Source of the DNA: Acanthochlamys bracteata
Lineage: Eukaryota > Streptophyta > Magnoliopsida > Pandanales > Velloziaceae
Assembly: GCA_019914995.1 (NCBI GenBank)
Contig: CM034127.1
Span: 3,348,001 to 3,412,000, forward strand
Direction of reading: 5' to 3'
DNA: 64,000 nt
Both the position numbers and the translations under genes were made by a program. Of the stretch, positions 23,576-36,436 are shown in pieces; within the stretch, counting starts at the first letter, position 1, and each line of letters opens with the position of its first letter. The notes beneath the pieces are model-generated. The model had not been told where the DNA came from. It was given only the letters and a program-made list of their open reading frames with translations, and did not search any database.

Positions 23576-26500
23576 GTTGGCAGTCGCAACACCCATCACA
23601 TTTTGATAATAGATAGACAGCTCATCAAAATGCAATTATGGTGATGAATGAGTGCCGTTGTGTTTGAAATGTAGCAGTTGCTAGAGGTTCTATACTACAG
23701 CTGCACACTTTCATTCGAAGTTTGCACTGATGAATTATGAGTGGAATATACAACATTTTACGCCAAGTCTGGTAAATTATTGTGTAATTACTATTTGATT
23801 GATGCTTGTATACTCGATCAGAGGCTATTATATTGCAAAGGATATCTCCTATGAATGCCTAATTTGTCAGCAGGGATACACAGTCAGCATGGTTGCCAGC
23901 TTCAACCCGATAGAACTGACAAGTCAGCGCAGGGAATGACAGTTTGAGTTGTCTGTGTCTTGCTGCTTATCAGAAGCTTCAAGTCAGCCATAGTAAGTGG
24001 AATGCCCACTCACCACTTGCACAAAGCCATCAAAAGAGAGAGATAAACTGTGGAGGAGTTCCAACTTCCAACGCCGTCCAAAGTGCAAAGATGATAAGAT
24101 ATGTTTTAATGACTTATTAATTGTTAAGATTGTTAGTGATTAAGCACTTAATAACAAAATGAAATCCTAAAGTTAGGGAGTAATAAATTGTATAGATAGA
24201 ATTAATCAAACCAGTAAGTATAGTGCATAAAATGTTGCTTGAATCTTGCCATAGTTCCTATCTAAATTCATTCTTTTCTATACAATCTCCAACTCAGTTG
24301 TCCCTCAATATAGAATCTAGATTTTGAAAGTTTTATTAAAAGCAAAAGAACAGGAATTGACCCTAGATAGTGGGAGTCTATAAATGGACATATAGCTAGC
24401 AAAAAAATATATTAAGTAATATTATACGTAACTCCTGAAAGTATTACTATTGAATTAGATATGTAGTTCAATTTTGTGGCTGCTTGTAGCTTGCTTGCAT
24501 TGCTCTACATCACTATGGAAGGAAATGCTTTCTTTCTCCTTTTAAAAGCAGAGCTCGTCAAAGCTTTGCCATTTTCATAATTGGGAGCTTTTCAGGGAAC
24601 AACATTACCGTAATCATAATAACAATGCATTATAACAGGTCAAACATATAGAAAAATTTTTTTACTTACAAAATTTTAAAATGTTTTATGAAACTTGAGG
24701 CCTAAATAAATGTGTGTTATAAAATTATTATATATAGAATATTTTAATCCAAAGAGTAGTGAGTTTGTTTCCTAAAAAATTTACAATTTTTTTCCTTCAA
24801 AAACTCTATTTCTTTTAAGCATTTCCAAATATTCCTCAAAGTGTAGCACTTCATATATCTTCTTCACTAAAGCTGTCTTCATGATAATATCCTCCATAAA
24901 TTTGTTATTTCTCTCTCAGAAAATTTTAAAAGAGAAAAAAAGTTGTGCTAATGTTGCATTTGCAACTTTATAAAGCAATATTATATTTTGTATACACCAT
25001 TTGTAGTCGTTAAACATGAAAATTATTAACTGTAATATACCAATTATATCCTTAGAATGATTTTCTTTACAGGTTACAATTAGGTAATGGACACGTTTGG
25101 TTTAGTTTATTAAAGTGATTTTTATTTAAAGAAAATATATCATATTTTTAAATAAATTTTTTATAAACAATTTTAATAAAAATTTTAAAAATATAAAATA
25201 ATTATATTTTGTACAATTTTTATATGTATAATAATGATTATTTTAGATAAAAAGTCATATATATTTAAAAAAAATTTAAAATATCTTTTATTCGAATTTT
25301 TTTTTATTCTAAGCACTTTCAAACTTTTTATTGATTTGTTTCCTATTTGGCTTTTGTTATGGAGGTCAAAATTATTTTAAAAATAAAAGCAATTTGTTTT
25401 AAAAAAGTTTTATTTTAAATTTTTTAATAAATTTTAAGCAATCCAAAACCCTCAAAAAGTTAAAAGTGCAAATTCGTGGACCCAGAGGGCCCATTAGCGA
25501 CTTGCTGTGGAACTCATCGTTAAGTTATTTTATACAAGATAAATTGAAAAAATTCTAGAACATAAAGAAATAAATTTATAACAGAGACTGCATTTTGAAA
25601 AGGCACTCTAGAACATTCCTTATATGTATTCCAAGTATGCTTTTTCATCACGAATTACCAATATAATCAAATAATCGCGCGAAATAATAAAATAGTTAAA
25701 GAAAGTTAAAGACAGATTATCCTCGATTCGATACTTATCTCTAGTAAGATAAGCACTTTGTGAATATTTTTTGGGTAAATGTTAAAAGTTTTAAAAGTGC
25801 CGAAGAATATTAACCCAACATTTGTAACGCAATAAGATTCAACTCAATTTAATTAATTATAATGCATGGTTTTTTTTACTAAATTGGATTTGGACATATT
25901 TAACTTTATTTGTTATGAGTTTTTAGAAATAAAGATAATTAAGAGTATTTTAATTAATTTTCTAACTTTTTATTTATTATTATTATTATTGCAATTATCT
26001 GCTTTCGTGCTGTCATGAAAGTTACAAACATAAACCCAAAAATATCAAGACTATAATTTCAAAAATCAAAAAGTAAATTTAAAATGTACTTTAATTAGTA
26101 AATTAAGCTTTATAAAATTAAATTTTCAAAAATTAATCGATAAAAAGAAATTAAAAATAAAATCGTAAGTTTTAATAAAAAATAATTTTTCGTATAAGAA
26201 GATTGCTTCTAAGATAAAATAAATTGAGCTTAGATTCTAGATTCTTCGACTTCGGTTTTCTTTTTGTCCGGTGTATGGAATAGGATTAGGAAAATTGATA
26301 ATGGGTCACCAACGATTATGAAATTTCTCGTAAAGTTTAGATTTTCACTAGTGGCATTATTGGTGTGTGCCTACCAAAAACAAAAATTTTGAGGTATTAA
26401 CTTTTGTTTCTTTCCTAACTAGTTTGTCCCACTACATCGTTTCTTCCTATTAATCAATTTAAATTAACTCTTTTTATACTCTAATTTCAATTTGTTTTAG

Positions 26501-27893
26501 GTTATTTGTTAGCTCATCGTGTTTTCTTTTGTCTAATAAAAATATAAATATCAATTATTACAAGTACTGAAATCCAAGATTGTTTTTAATATAATACAAA
26601 TGCTAATTTTAATAATAAATCAAGAGATTATTTGACAATATTTACTCAAAAAAATTTTATCAAAATTTTAATTAATATTTTTAAATAAATTTTTAATAAT
26701 ATTTTATAAAATTTATTTTAAAAATATAAAAAATATAAGTAGTAAAATTTTTTATTATTTTTTAAATTAAAATTGTAAAGCTCATTTATCTTTAATTTTA
26801 TAAAAATTTATTCTATAAGTATTTTCACATCTTTCTTTTTAAGTGGTGATCAAATATTAATTAGGGACAAATCCAGTTGCATTTGTCTCTAAAATGTATG
26901 AAAAATCTGAATCGAAAGAAGTTAGTTTGCTTCAATAGAAGTCCTCTGCCAATAATGTCACAAAACTCAGTTACCTATCACTTACTTAAAACATTAACAT
27001 CTCAGTTCTTGATTTTAATTGACACATTTGTCTTATGTCATTGAGCTTACAACTGAAAAAAATTCCTAGTAATATATATTGATAAGTCAGTGTCATTGAG
27101 TTTACAAATTTAAATTTTTACTAGTTAAAATAGAATAACATTTAGTTATATTATATATATAAAACACATCGTACGTGCTGCTGTGTGGTGTTGGCTGCTT
27201 GCTATAAAGACGAGCAAATTAAAATAGTAAAGTAGTACGAGCAGCACGCGAAGGTCATGTGAATTCCAAACTGCCAAGCCCACGTTATTTATTAGCATTC
27301 ATTCATTCAGTCCATTTTTGTGAGCAACACAATAAAGAAAGCAAACCAACCACCTCCGCACTCTTCATGCCATTCCTGCGTGCGTGCCCTCTCTTTAAAA
27401 GAAATTACACAGAAATTGCGCCTACGTAAAAAGAAGAACTATCCATTCAGTTCTTCATCAATTATTGACGCTTGTGATTAAACAGTAATCAATGATTCAC
27501 AAATCAAATCAAATCTAATCCTTATCAATTTCTTATGGTGTAACTCTCTAACTCAGCAAACGAGAAACTAATGGCCGCAATTTCCGCAGCATCTTCTCCA
27601 AAAACACAAAAAAAGCTGTAAACAAACATTTCTTAATGATACAAAAATTAAATAAACAGCTTCATTTTCCAGCAGCATTTTTTAATTTCATTCTAATTTT
27701 TTCCTAGAATATATACAACCAAACTTCCCACAGAACCACAACTAATTTTTTTTCCCTTCTTTTTCTTCCAAACATTACCAAAAAACGAAGGAGAAGAAAA
27801 ATCAACAAAAAGAGAGAGAAAGGAATTCAGAAAGCTGAAACCAAGCTGTTTATCTACCTCTTCTATTTACGCAAATTTATCCATTATTACCAA
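23576..27893. other. AT-rich spacer without recognisable genes
   Basis: It starts with probable 3' flank of the broken AAGAB-like gene (to ~24100). AT-rich blocks at ~25085-25450 (left end GACACGTTTGGTTTAG) and ~26610-26830 look like the small AT-rich elements elsewhere. An (ATT)n-like run lies near 25970-25990. The stretch 27300-27890 should be the 3' UTR/downstream region of the ATL gene. Nothing else stands out. Confidence 0.45.
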
Positions 27894-28544
27894 TCAAGGC
27901 AAGAACCTTTCTTCTCTGTCTGTTGCAGCACCACAGCTCTGCTGCTGCTGCTGCTGCTGCTGTAGTTGCTGAATTATTGCCTCTGCCGTTGTCGAAGCTC
28001 CGCAGCGGCAACACCGTGTCGTCGGTGCCGGAACTAAAACACCACGGCGGCAAGACGGGCACGACGAGTGAGCGCCTAACCATGTGTCAACACACAAAGC
28101 ATGAAAGGCATGCCCGCACTGCGGAAGTATCCGAATCCGCTCACCGTCCTCGAACTCCGACAAACAGATCACGCATTCCGTAGGGATCTTACTCACTTCT
28201 ATCGAAGATGAATCGAACGGTAGCGACGGTAGTGACCGGATGGCTTTCTTTTTTAACCCTTTCTTATTGAAATTACTGCTACTGCCAGAATCCGTATTCG
28301 AATTCATATTCGTGGCACGGCGTAGCCAAGCGCATCGAGCGACGAGAGCTAAACCGACGACACAGATCAAAGCACATAGAAGAGCTGCGAGGATTACGAC
28401 AACATCGGAGTCGACGGAGAGAGCTTCCGGTGGTTCAGCTTCTGCCTCGGCAGCGTAGGTCCGTACCGGAGAGGTTTTGGTTGAGTTGGTGTTGGAGGGT
28501 AGCGTCGTTGATTCTCTGAGAAGGATTCTTGTGAACCGCCCCAT
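27894..28544 (-). CDS. ATL-family RING-H2 ubiquitin ligase, 216 aa, intronless
   Basis: A complete single-exon frame, as usual for ATL genes. Residues ~47-70 form one hydrophobic helix ([20 protein letters not shown]). Next come the conserved [11 protein letters not shown] (GLD-like) motif near residue 96-106 and a RING-H2 finger. The zinc ligands are C124, C127, C143, H145, H148, C151, C162 and C165, with W155 for E2 contact. The N-terminus and the FLP ending resemble the ATL8/ATL80 branch, but the exact orthologue is not certain. A glutamine run at residues 195-202 comes from a CAG repeat. ATLs are membrane-anchored E3 ligases often induced quickly by elicitors or sugar/stress signals. Nothing in the sequence reveals this one's substrate. 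Confidence 0.92.
   Translation of the reverse strand: MGRFTRILLRESTTLPSNTNSTKTSPVRTYAAEAEAEPPEALSVDSDVVVILAALLCALICVVGLALVARCAWLRRATNMNSNTDSGSSSNFNKKGLKKKAIRSLPSLPFDSSSIEVSKIPTECVICLSEFEDGERIRILPQCGHAFHALCVDTWLGAHSSCPSCRRGVLVPAPTTRCCRCGASTTAEAIIQQLQQQQQQQQSCGAATDREERFLP
27939..27962. repeat. (CTG)8 trinucleotide repeat inside the ATL coding sequence
   Basis: Eight CTG units on the plus strand read as CAG on the coding strand and encode the polyglutamine run near the ATL C-terminus. Uninterrupted coding triplet repeats of this kind often vary in length between alleles. Confidence 0.85.
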
Positions 28545-28722
28545 TTGAGAAGAACATGAAAAAGAAAGAAGAAGTTGGGACTGAGAGGAACAGAGACGGG
28601 GGAGTTGTTTTTATATATAGATCAGAAGAGAAAAGAATGCGTAAAGACTCCGTTACGACTAGGGTAAGAAAGTAAATTTAAGAAATCTCGAAGGTTACTT
28701 TTGTACAATGAATGTTAATATT

Positions 28723-29393
28723 TAGGGTATGTTTGGATTTATATGTAAGAAATAAGAGCGAGAGAACGGATAAAAAAAATAATAAGAGTTAATTGATATT
28801 ACGATATTTGGATATATAGTGAGGGTAATAAATTAACTATATTTAGATAGATAGGTAAATGAATGAGTAATAAAAATAAATTTTTTATAAAAAACTCAAA
28901 TATTCTTATTTATTTATATTAATATTATATTTATTAATATAACTTTAACTAATTTATTAATATAATTCTAAATAAATTTTATTAATATAACTTTTAAATT
29001 AATTTTTATATTAATCTAAAATTATATCAAATTAAATATAAAAATTAATTATATAATTTTTTATTTCCTCACTAATTAAAATTAAATAAATATAAAAAAT
29101 TTTAAATTATTATAATAAAAAATAATATATCTTAATTTAAAAATATACATAAAATATAAAATTATACATAAAACATTTAAAATATTTAAAAAAATAAAAG
29201 AATAAAAGAGGAAGCAAATTTATGTTTTCTCTTGTCATCATATGTACCCACAAAATTGGTGCGTACATATTTAACTACTAAATAGTGAAAATGATGGGGA
29301 AATGATATGTTACCAAAAAGTAGATAGACATGGAAAAATGATTTACTTCGCAATCATTTTCTATGTCTACCTATCATTCAAACAAAGCCTTAG
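28723..29393. mobile_element. MITE-like element with terminal hairpin
   Basis: The left end (AGGGTATGTTTGGATT) and right end (ATTCAAACAAAGCCTT) are imperfect inverted repeats. Next to the right end lies a strong hairpin: TAGATAGACATGGAAAAATG at 29321-29340 pairs with CATTTTCTATGTCTACCTAT at ~29354-29373 around a ~10-base loop. The interior is AT-rich and noncoding. The ends resemble hAT-type TTTGG termini, but superfamily assignment is a guess. Confidence 0.6.
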
Positions 29394-29454
29394 GTGTTAG
29401 AGCTTGGAAGATAGTTTTGGAGAATGAGAAGGTTTTGACCCTGTTTACAGAAAT

Positions 29455-29838
29455 GGCTAATGTTTTAAAATCCAACTTGATCCGGTCGGATCGATTCTGA
29501 ATCCGAATACTCTGCATCAATTTTAGATTGAGTGAGTAGCATAATTCATATATAATAAATTTGATAAAACTTATATCGATTTGATTGATTTTTTAATAAT
29601 TTGATTATATGGTAGAACTAATTAACTTAGTATTATTATTAAAACAAAATAAGATATTAAAATATGTTCATTTTTTGATTTTTTTTTTGCTGCTTCTAAT
29701 TATTGTTGTTAAATCTTTAACTCTCAATCCTCCTAACAGGCTAATCTTTTTTTTTTGCTGTCGTTCGTGGCACCAATCATTACTACTGCTATTGCGCTCT
29801 ATTGATAGCTTCCGAACCATCTCTACTCTGCTAGTACT

Positions 29839-29878
<40 letters not shown>

Positions 29879-30245
29879 CGAAAAATAGTTATATATAATT
29901 ATATATAGCATAGCTAATTTATAATATTAAAATATTAAAATCTTTCTATATTTTGGATTTTGATTATTGTATTGACTCTTGAAAACTATTCTTAAAAAAT
30001 AAAAAATATAACTTCAAAAAATATATTTAATATTTATTATATAGGTATTTGTTAAAAAAATTAAATAGTTAATACAATAAATATTATATAAAATATATAT
30101 TATATTTATAATATTAATATTTATTTATTAAAACTGATTTGATTTAATGGCTCAATCCAGTGATCCGATAAGTTAATCAGTGATCCGGTGAACCAATAAT
30201 ATTTTGGATCAATCATAGCGTTGTTTTTTAAAACCCCAAAAATGG
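29455..30245. mobile_element. Candidate non-autonomous element with GATCCGGT-type ends
   Basis: The left end holds TTTTAAAATCC..CTTGATCCGGTCGGATCGATTC. The right end holds CAGTGATCCGGTGAACC..GGATCAATC..TTTTTTAAAACCCC in roughly inverted arrangement. Plant genomes carry many short elements with such ends. The inverted match is imperfect, so this stays tentative. Confidence 0.35.
29839..29874. repeat. (TA)n microsatellite
   Basis: An uninterrupted run of about 17 TA dinucleotides, inside the candidate element at 29455-30245. Confidence 0.85.
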
Positions 30246-31597
30246 AAACTGTTTTCGATAAATTTGTACTTATATATGAAAGTTAAGTAATGATGGGAAT
30301 ATTTTATGGCATTGTTGGATTTCATAGAAATAAATTTATGAGATTTCTACCATTCATCATCAAATTCTACCTGTCAATGTTCGAAGTCTTTCTAAACTTT
30401 TGAAACATCATTGACACTTCAATGCTTTTGTCAAAGTATCTGTCTGCTACTTCAATCATCGATCAAAGTTTCTATGACAGATCTGAGATCACTGTTAACA
30501 TAAGATAATCTACAATATAATCTGTAACTTGCCAATAGTTATATATGTTTCTTGAAAAAGGAACAAGTTCTGTGAATCTACATTGCGTTGGTTATACAAT
30601 TTACATATACTACTCTAAGGTAATAGTAATTCAAGAATTCTCTTAGTCTCAAAAAAATAAAACAGTGATGAATTAGAAATTTTTGTTTTGAGAAACTAAA
30701 CAAAGGTAAAGAAAAAAATGTGTTTGTAGCTTTCATACAACAAATACAACTGAAAATAGGTAGAAAAGCTGAGTGCTTGATCTTTAAGAATCACATCACT
30801 TACTAAGAATCTTGGAAATAAAAGGCTTTGCTTTCTTTTCTCCACTCAGTGAAGAATCTTGAACGTCTTGGTTCATAGATGATAAATGAAGGTGTCGATC
30901 TTGACAAAGAGTACTATCACGATTGGTGTTTTAGAAATTTGATATTTTCATAGAAACTACATACAATGAATCTTCGATTTCTCCAAACATTAGGTGCTCC
31001 GCAAATTGCAAGATAAATTCATCAGAGTCCCTTCTCAAGTTGAATTAATAGTTACAGCATTTCATAAGCTAAAAGTTGCAGTTAGATGAAAGCACTTGCA
31101 TCAGTTCACAGTGTCCAATCTAAATAACTTTTACTGCTAGTACGCTTATAAGTAAACGACGGTAGTAAGAAGGTCTTCGGAAATTTATAAATTGGAATCA
31201 GAATCAATGTGGTCCGTTTTAATGTTTGCTATCATTACAACAACGGTGGATCGATCTCATGTCAACTAATAAATCACGAAAAAGAAATTATTCCTACAGG
31301 ATGGATAATCATGTTCGAGTTTAGCTTTTGCTTTTCTTCGCAGTTCTTATCATTAGTCGAGCGTCTATCGTCGAATATAGTAGCGGCTTTCCTCTTTTCA
31401 ATTTAAGCAAAAAGAAAAGTTCCCAAACAAATAGTTCCTCCATTATGTTGATACTACTAATTGCATTAAGTTAATATATTCTCAATCTTTTTAGAGATAT
31501 TTCGCAATAGAGAGAATATTAAGCACCGAAGTGGTAGATGTAGTTCCTCTTCAAAGCTAGCACAGAATTAGTTCGGCACAGAAAGAGCAGGAGCTTC

Positions 31598-31747
31598 ATG
31601 GGATATGCTAAGTTTTGTTTGAAGGCTTCAATTTTCCTCGTCGCATTTGCCATCATTTGCTTTTTATTCACTTATTTGATCTGTAGAATTGATTCACTCT
31701 CAGATAAACCGTTCTTTCACCCTGACATAAAGCATAGAGTACACTGA
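31598..31747 (+). CDS. Possible 49-aa single-pass membrane peptide
   Basis: A short frame starting MGYAKFCLKAS contains one hydrophobic stretch of ~22 residues (IFLVAFAIICFLFTYLI) and a polar tail ending HPDIKHRVH. The arrangement (short basic start, one helix, polar tail) looks protein-like. There is no homologue I recognise and no intron evidence, and chance is a real alternative. Reported only as a candidate. Confidence 0.15.
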   Translation: MGYAKFCLKASIFLVAFAIICFLFTYLICRIDSLSDKPFFHPDIKHRVH

Positions 31748-33575
31748 TCATAACATCAAGTTATTCTAAAGACTATTGTCAGATCATTGTGTATGTAATC
31801 ACATTCATAAAACGAAAGAACGTTGAAGTATATAGGACTAATGCAAGATTGTAAGAAAAAAGTTTTTAATCTTCTTCAGTTGTGATTTTGGAAAAGGCAT
31901 CAAGATTCTGGCTGGTTGAGGTTGATCATATGCCTACAATCTACCAATGAAACCTTTATTATCCGATTTACGATAAGAGCATTATAATGATATAAACAGC
32001 TGTGGGATCAATTCAATAGCAAAGAGGCATGTGGAGACCTTCTTCAGTAAAGACTACTGATCTTTTAAATAGATAAGTGTTTCAACTTTCTAAGATAAAG
32101 ATTAGAAATGGTAGTGACCCTGCAGTGTGGTCATTCAATCTATTGAACATGACAACCACAGTTTACAAAATCTAACTTTTTAAGCAAAAAATAAAAATAA
32201 AAATCCACGCCATTAGTTTCTGTTTGATTCGATTCAGTCATACATTATCCAAATCTTGTCGGCTAACAATGGAGGGGAAAAAAATGAGAAAAAAAGAAAT
32301 ACCTTGACCTGCTTAGTTGAAAAGTTAGAAACTTTTTCAAAAAAGGCATTTGATCCTTTTCTTCATTTAGGGTGAGCAACGTTAGCAACTCCAAGATTCT
32401 GCAGTACTTCAATGGAAAGTTATGAATATCACTATAGACATGTTATTGCAGATCTTCGCCGGGCCGTTACCGCTGCAACAACTCGGTGTGTTCTTTTCAA
32501 CTGACCTTTTAGCAGAGGAAAACACACCCTTCATGTGCGATAGTGATCATGGTAAGTTATAAAGTCATATTCAAGGGAGACTCGATATCTGATACATTAG
32601 TAAAACTACCCAACTATGAATGAAGTCCGCGTAAAGAAGACCTGTGTTTAAGGCAAACCATTTCCTCGAACATTGTAAGGAATGCTTTGTCTTGGATTGG
32701 TTTAAGGCAAAGTATTTGTTCTTTTCCTGAGCTTCTGAAAAGCTATTGGAAGGTTCAAGCAACAGTGAAATCTACATAATATACATCTTTAAATGGTTTG
32801 GCATGGTAGAAACGTAACAGCTAACAGGAGCCTTTTTATTATGTATCCAATCAGGATAAGAGCAAAAAAAACAGATGCAGGAAAGAAAAATCAATGGCAC
32901 AACAGCATGTGAAAGAGCTATTACAATGAAGTGGAATTTGAGATTTAGGAGGCGAAGTGCTTTAAAAAATATTTTTCTAAAATAAAAAATATTTTTATTA
33001 ACAACGAGTTTTATTTTTTTAATTTAAAAAAATAAAAAATAATAATAATAAAATTTTGTTACTTTAAAATTTTTTTATATTTTTCAAATTTTAAAATAAT
33101 TTTATAAAAAATTATAGAAAATTTATTGAAAATTTGATATTTATTTTTTTGAAACGCGTATGCCTAATGACTCTAACGATGAAGAGTTCAAATAACAAAA
33201 GATTAACTGTAGCTATCCTATACATACAATATATAATTAATTTCTTTACAACTCAGATGTCAGAACCTAGGCGAAAAAACAAAAAGTTTCCTAAGTGCAT
33301 CTGATCTTAAATTCTGGTCGTTAACGAGCCCAAAACAACAAAGAATTAGGGATTTAAGAGCCCAATCAAACAGGCAATAACGAGCAAATAGTGACAACTG
33401 GGCCGTTAGTAGATCGGCCCATATTAAGAAAAAGAAGAAATTGGTTATTTTCTTTGTTCTTTTTGGATTTTTAGTTATTTTGTTGTGGGGAATTATCTGT
33501 TGCGTCTAATCTACTCCCGCAGTCCCGCTCTCGTAGTCTTTGTGTTGTTGTTGTGGGAGTTGAATAAAAAATCAA

Positions 33576-36436
33576 ATGGAGACATCGCTGAGATACAGCG
33601 GAGATTCGAAATCGGTAAGAATCCACGCCAAAGAGAAGTTCCCACTCCCAAACGATTCCAAATTCGTTCTCCAGGTAATCAGTTAATAAATCATTTTCAT
33701 TCAATTTAATTTCAAGCATTTTCTTTTGGATTAGTTTTAAGAATTTTGAATTAGAACAAATGAAATCAGTGAGTTAAGTGAGAGGGATGTGGTGAATTTA
33801 GAAAAGAAACAAGTCATGACAATGATGGTTTTGTTTAATCTTTGCAAATCGTAATTGGTATTGGAGTGATGCTGCTGCTACTGATGATTTTAGAAGGATG
33901 ACGGTGAGGTGATTTGGTGGTTGAACTATTAAAAATAGTATAGAGTGTTTAGTGGTGCTTCTGCTGTGACAGGCTCATGGGGAACTGGATACTCGTTCAG
34001 GGTCTCCGAGTTATCTTGCTGTCTTGTTACGAAGTTTCTTTCCTGAGGTATTACCAAATTCTTTTACCAGTAAATTTACCGAAACATGTTCAATACGAAC
34101 TGATGGTGAACATGGAGAATTAATTCATCTTTTGTCATATAGCTTTCAGCCAGCATAGGCTTAGGGTGGCAGTTCAATAAATATGATAAATACAGGTATC
34201 ATATTCGTGCAAAGAAGGCATTTCCTCTTACACCCAGTGGGCTTGTGAGCCTTAACATGAAAGGCAGGTATTATTTGGACAAAGATTTTAATGAGGTTAG
34301 TTTTTACAGAATTTTCTTACTTTTGTCGCTGTTCATCACTGTTTGAACTGTTATTGAGTCAATCCTTACCATGTCACAGAACTTAAGTAGTGAAGAATTG
34401 AATTTATTTATTTTCATATTTTTTAAGACCTAGATTTTAGTCATTTACTTTTATTTTAATGGCAGTAATGAATAATAAAGTTGATGGGAAATAATAGGCC
34501 ATCGTATAAGATTATGTGCTTAGGATGTAATTTGTCATTCAAACCTATCCAAGAGCTAGACAAGATGAAGACGCTGTCAGTAATTCATTAACTCATACAA
34601 GTATGACTTGTTTGACAATGATAATGATCCAACACTATTTCTGAAGTATTCGTTTACCATAGTTTGATTTGAACTGACATAAAAAGATAGATGTTTAAAA
34701 TATATGCAAATGCAGACGTCCACTTTTGACTTTGACATAAAATGTATAGGGAACTGCTCAAGCATTTTCACTGAAGCTAAACAACGAGTGAACATTTAAT
34801 GATAAAAGATGTTCTTGATTGGGAAATGGCTTGTAAACGTATGACTTGGTTCCTGCAAGAAAAAATCTCATTGTCTTACCAACTCATGACAGAGCACAAT
34901 GTTGTGATAGGATCCATGTAACCAACCACACCTAGTTGGATGAGGCTTGGTTATTGTTGTAGTTGTTTATTGTGTAGAATGCTTCTATTTCTTCACTTCC
35001 CAACTTCTTCAAATATTTAATGTTGAAGATTCATGTGTACTGTTTGTTACGCTTGATTTATAATATCTTATGCTTCAAATTAGAGGAGAAACACTGGTGG
35101 ACTGGAGTTCTCATGGGCCGTGCTGAATTTCCAAAAGGATCAAGATGTCAGGCTTAGAATTGGCTACGATGTGTTTGATCAGGTATTGTTAATTCATAAG
35201 CAGCCCTTGCTACTTTCATTAAGCAAGATTGCAATTTCCTACGAATTTTTGGTGGTTGCTGTGGCTTCCTGCATTTTCGTTCTGTTCCCAAGAGAAAATT
35301 TTCTGCTTGATTGTATAGCTTGAAATTTGTTGTAGGTACATAGTTTTATGACACTTTTTGGAGTGGGAGCACTTTCAACTACTTGCTTTTAGCAATAAAC
35401 ATTTGTACAAGGACTATCTCTGGTTGCTGCTTTTTCTTGATTTTACTTTTGTCTCTGCCAGCTCTTATTTGTAATATCCTCTTAACGTATGGCCACATTC
35501 TGAGATGCTCAAAGGGATCAATCAGCGTTAACTGTGGTTCAATGTCAGGAGTTGCAAGATGCGGCATGTAGACTCATGTGGTGTATATGCAGCATTAAAG
35601 TGCATTCTCCACTATACATTACCTTATCTAAGCAATACAGATAACTTGCAGGTTGATATAACTTGGAGTAATCAGTATTTTTGAGAGCCTGGGTCAAAAG
35701 TACTTGAGTTGGCATGCTGCATTATTACTAGATAAGTGCTACTAATTTAGTTTAAGTGATTTTCATCTTCATGTTCTCCTCAAAAGTTTAAGAGGCAAAT
35801 TCTTGTATATATTGCACATTCTTGTCACCATCCATTTATAAAAGTCCAAGCGTCTAATAAGCATTTCTCAGTTTCGCACCCACCATATTTTCCATGAGTA
35901 AATCATTTCAAGGGCATGCATGCTCGCCATGACATGATTCTGCCTTCCATGAGGTGTTCCAATGCTTACTTCTATAGTACTATAACTGACTAGTTAAAGT
36001 GGATATATTGATCGAATGTATCTCTATAAAATAGTAAACCTTCGTAACTGGTATATCATCCATGGTTCTTACTATATTATCTATGCCAGTTTCTGTGACT
36101 CTGAAATCTGTGGAAGCTCAGTAGTATTTTTGTTTAAGTTTCAAAGATAGTGACGTACCCACAACTTGTCATACCATGAGTCTAATGCAAAACATAACTC
36201 TGTCCTTTCTTGATGCGTGATAGCACAAGTTTGATCCGCTTATGTGTTTTTTGTTTCATTAAATTGAAACTCTCTTAGCTACCGTACATCTTATTTTCAC
36301 TCATTAGTCCTCTTCTTCTTTTATATGACTCACAATTCATTTCATCTTGCAGGTGCCATATTTCCAACTTAGAGAAAACAATTGGACCGTTAATGCTTTC
36401 CTTAATGGCAGATGGAATGTACGATTTGATTTGTAG
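33576..36436 (+). CDS. OEP21: Chloroplast outer envelope pore protein 21 (OEP21), five exons, one-base frameshift in exon 3
   Basis: Exons are 33576-33674, 33973-34047, 34143-34296, 35084-35182 and 36353-36436. The product starts [20 protein letters not shown] and contains [39 protein letters not shown] and [20 protein letters not shown], all hallmarks of OEP21. The family makes a beta-barrel, anion-selective, rectifying channel for phosphorylated sugars in the outer envelope and is gated by ATP and triose phosphates. The intended length is ~169 aa, close to the pea protein (177 as I recall). Exon 3 has 154 bases where 153 are needed. A run of four A at 34260-34263 shifts the frame after LNMK and leads to TAA; the displaced reading would give [12 protein letters not shown] as expected. 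A second donor (CAG|GTATTA at 34268/34269) would skip the shifted tail and stay in frame with exon 4. Confidence 0.85.

Larger units (their letters stand above)
28545..33575. other. Spacer between ATL and OEP21
   Basis: Bases 28545-~28720 should be the ATL leader and promoter. Two element-like regions (28723-29393 and ~29455-30245) are listed separately. From 30250 to 32900 the base composition is more balanced and contains short minus-strand open runs with protein-like composition, but no family I can name. A further AT-rich element with ends GCGAAGTGCTTTAAAAAAT and GAAACGCGTATG spans ~32950-33165 and resembles the insertion in the PIG-F relic. The OEP21 promoter lies just upstream of 33576. 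Confidence 0.4.

Noticed and set aside
30300..30480. Possible end of a copia-type polyprotein on the minus strand (VAD..K.....FQK.RK-like pattern)
   Set aside because: The match needs several frame changes, and no other retroelement domain, LTR or primer site was seen nearby. Too weak to annotate.
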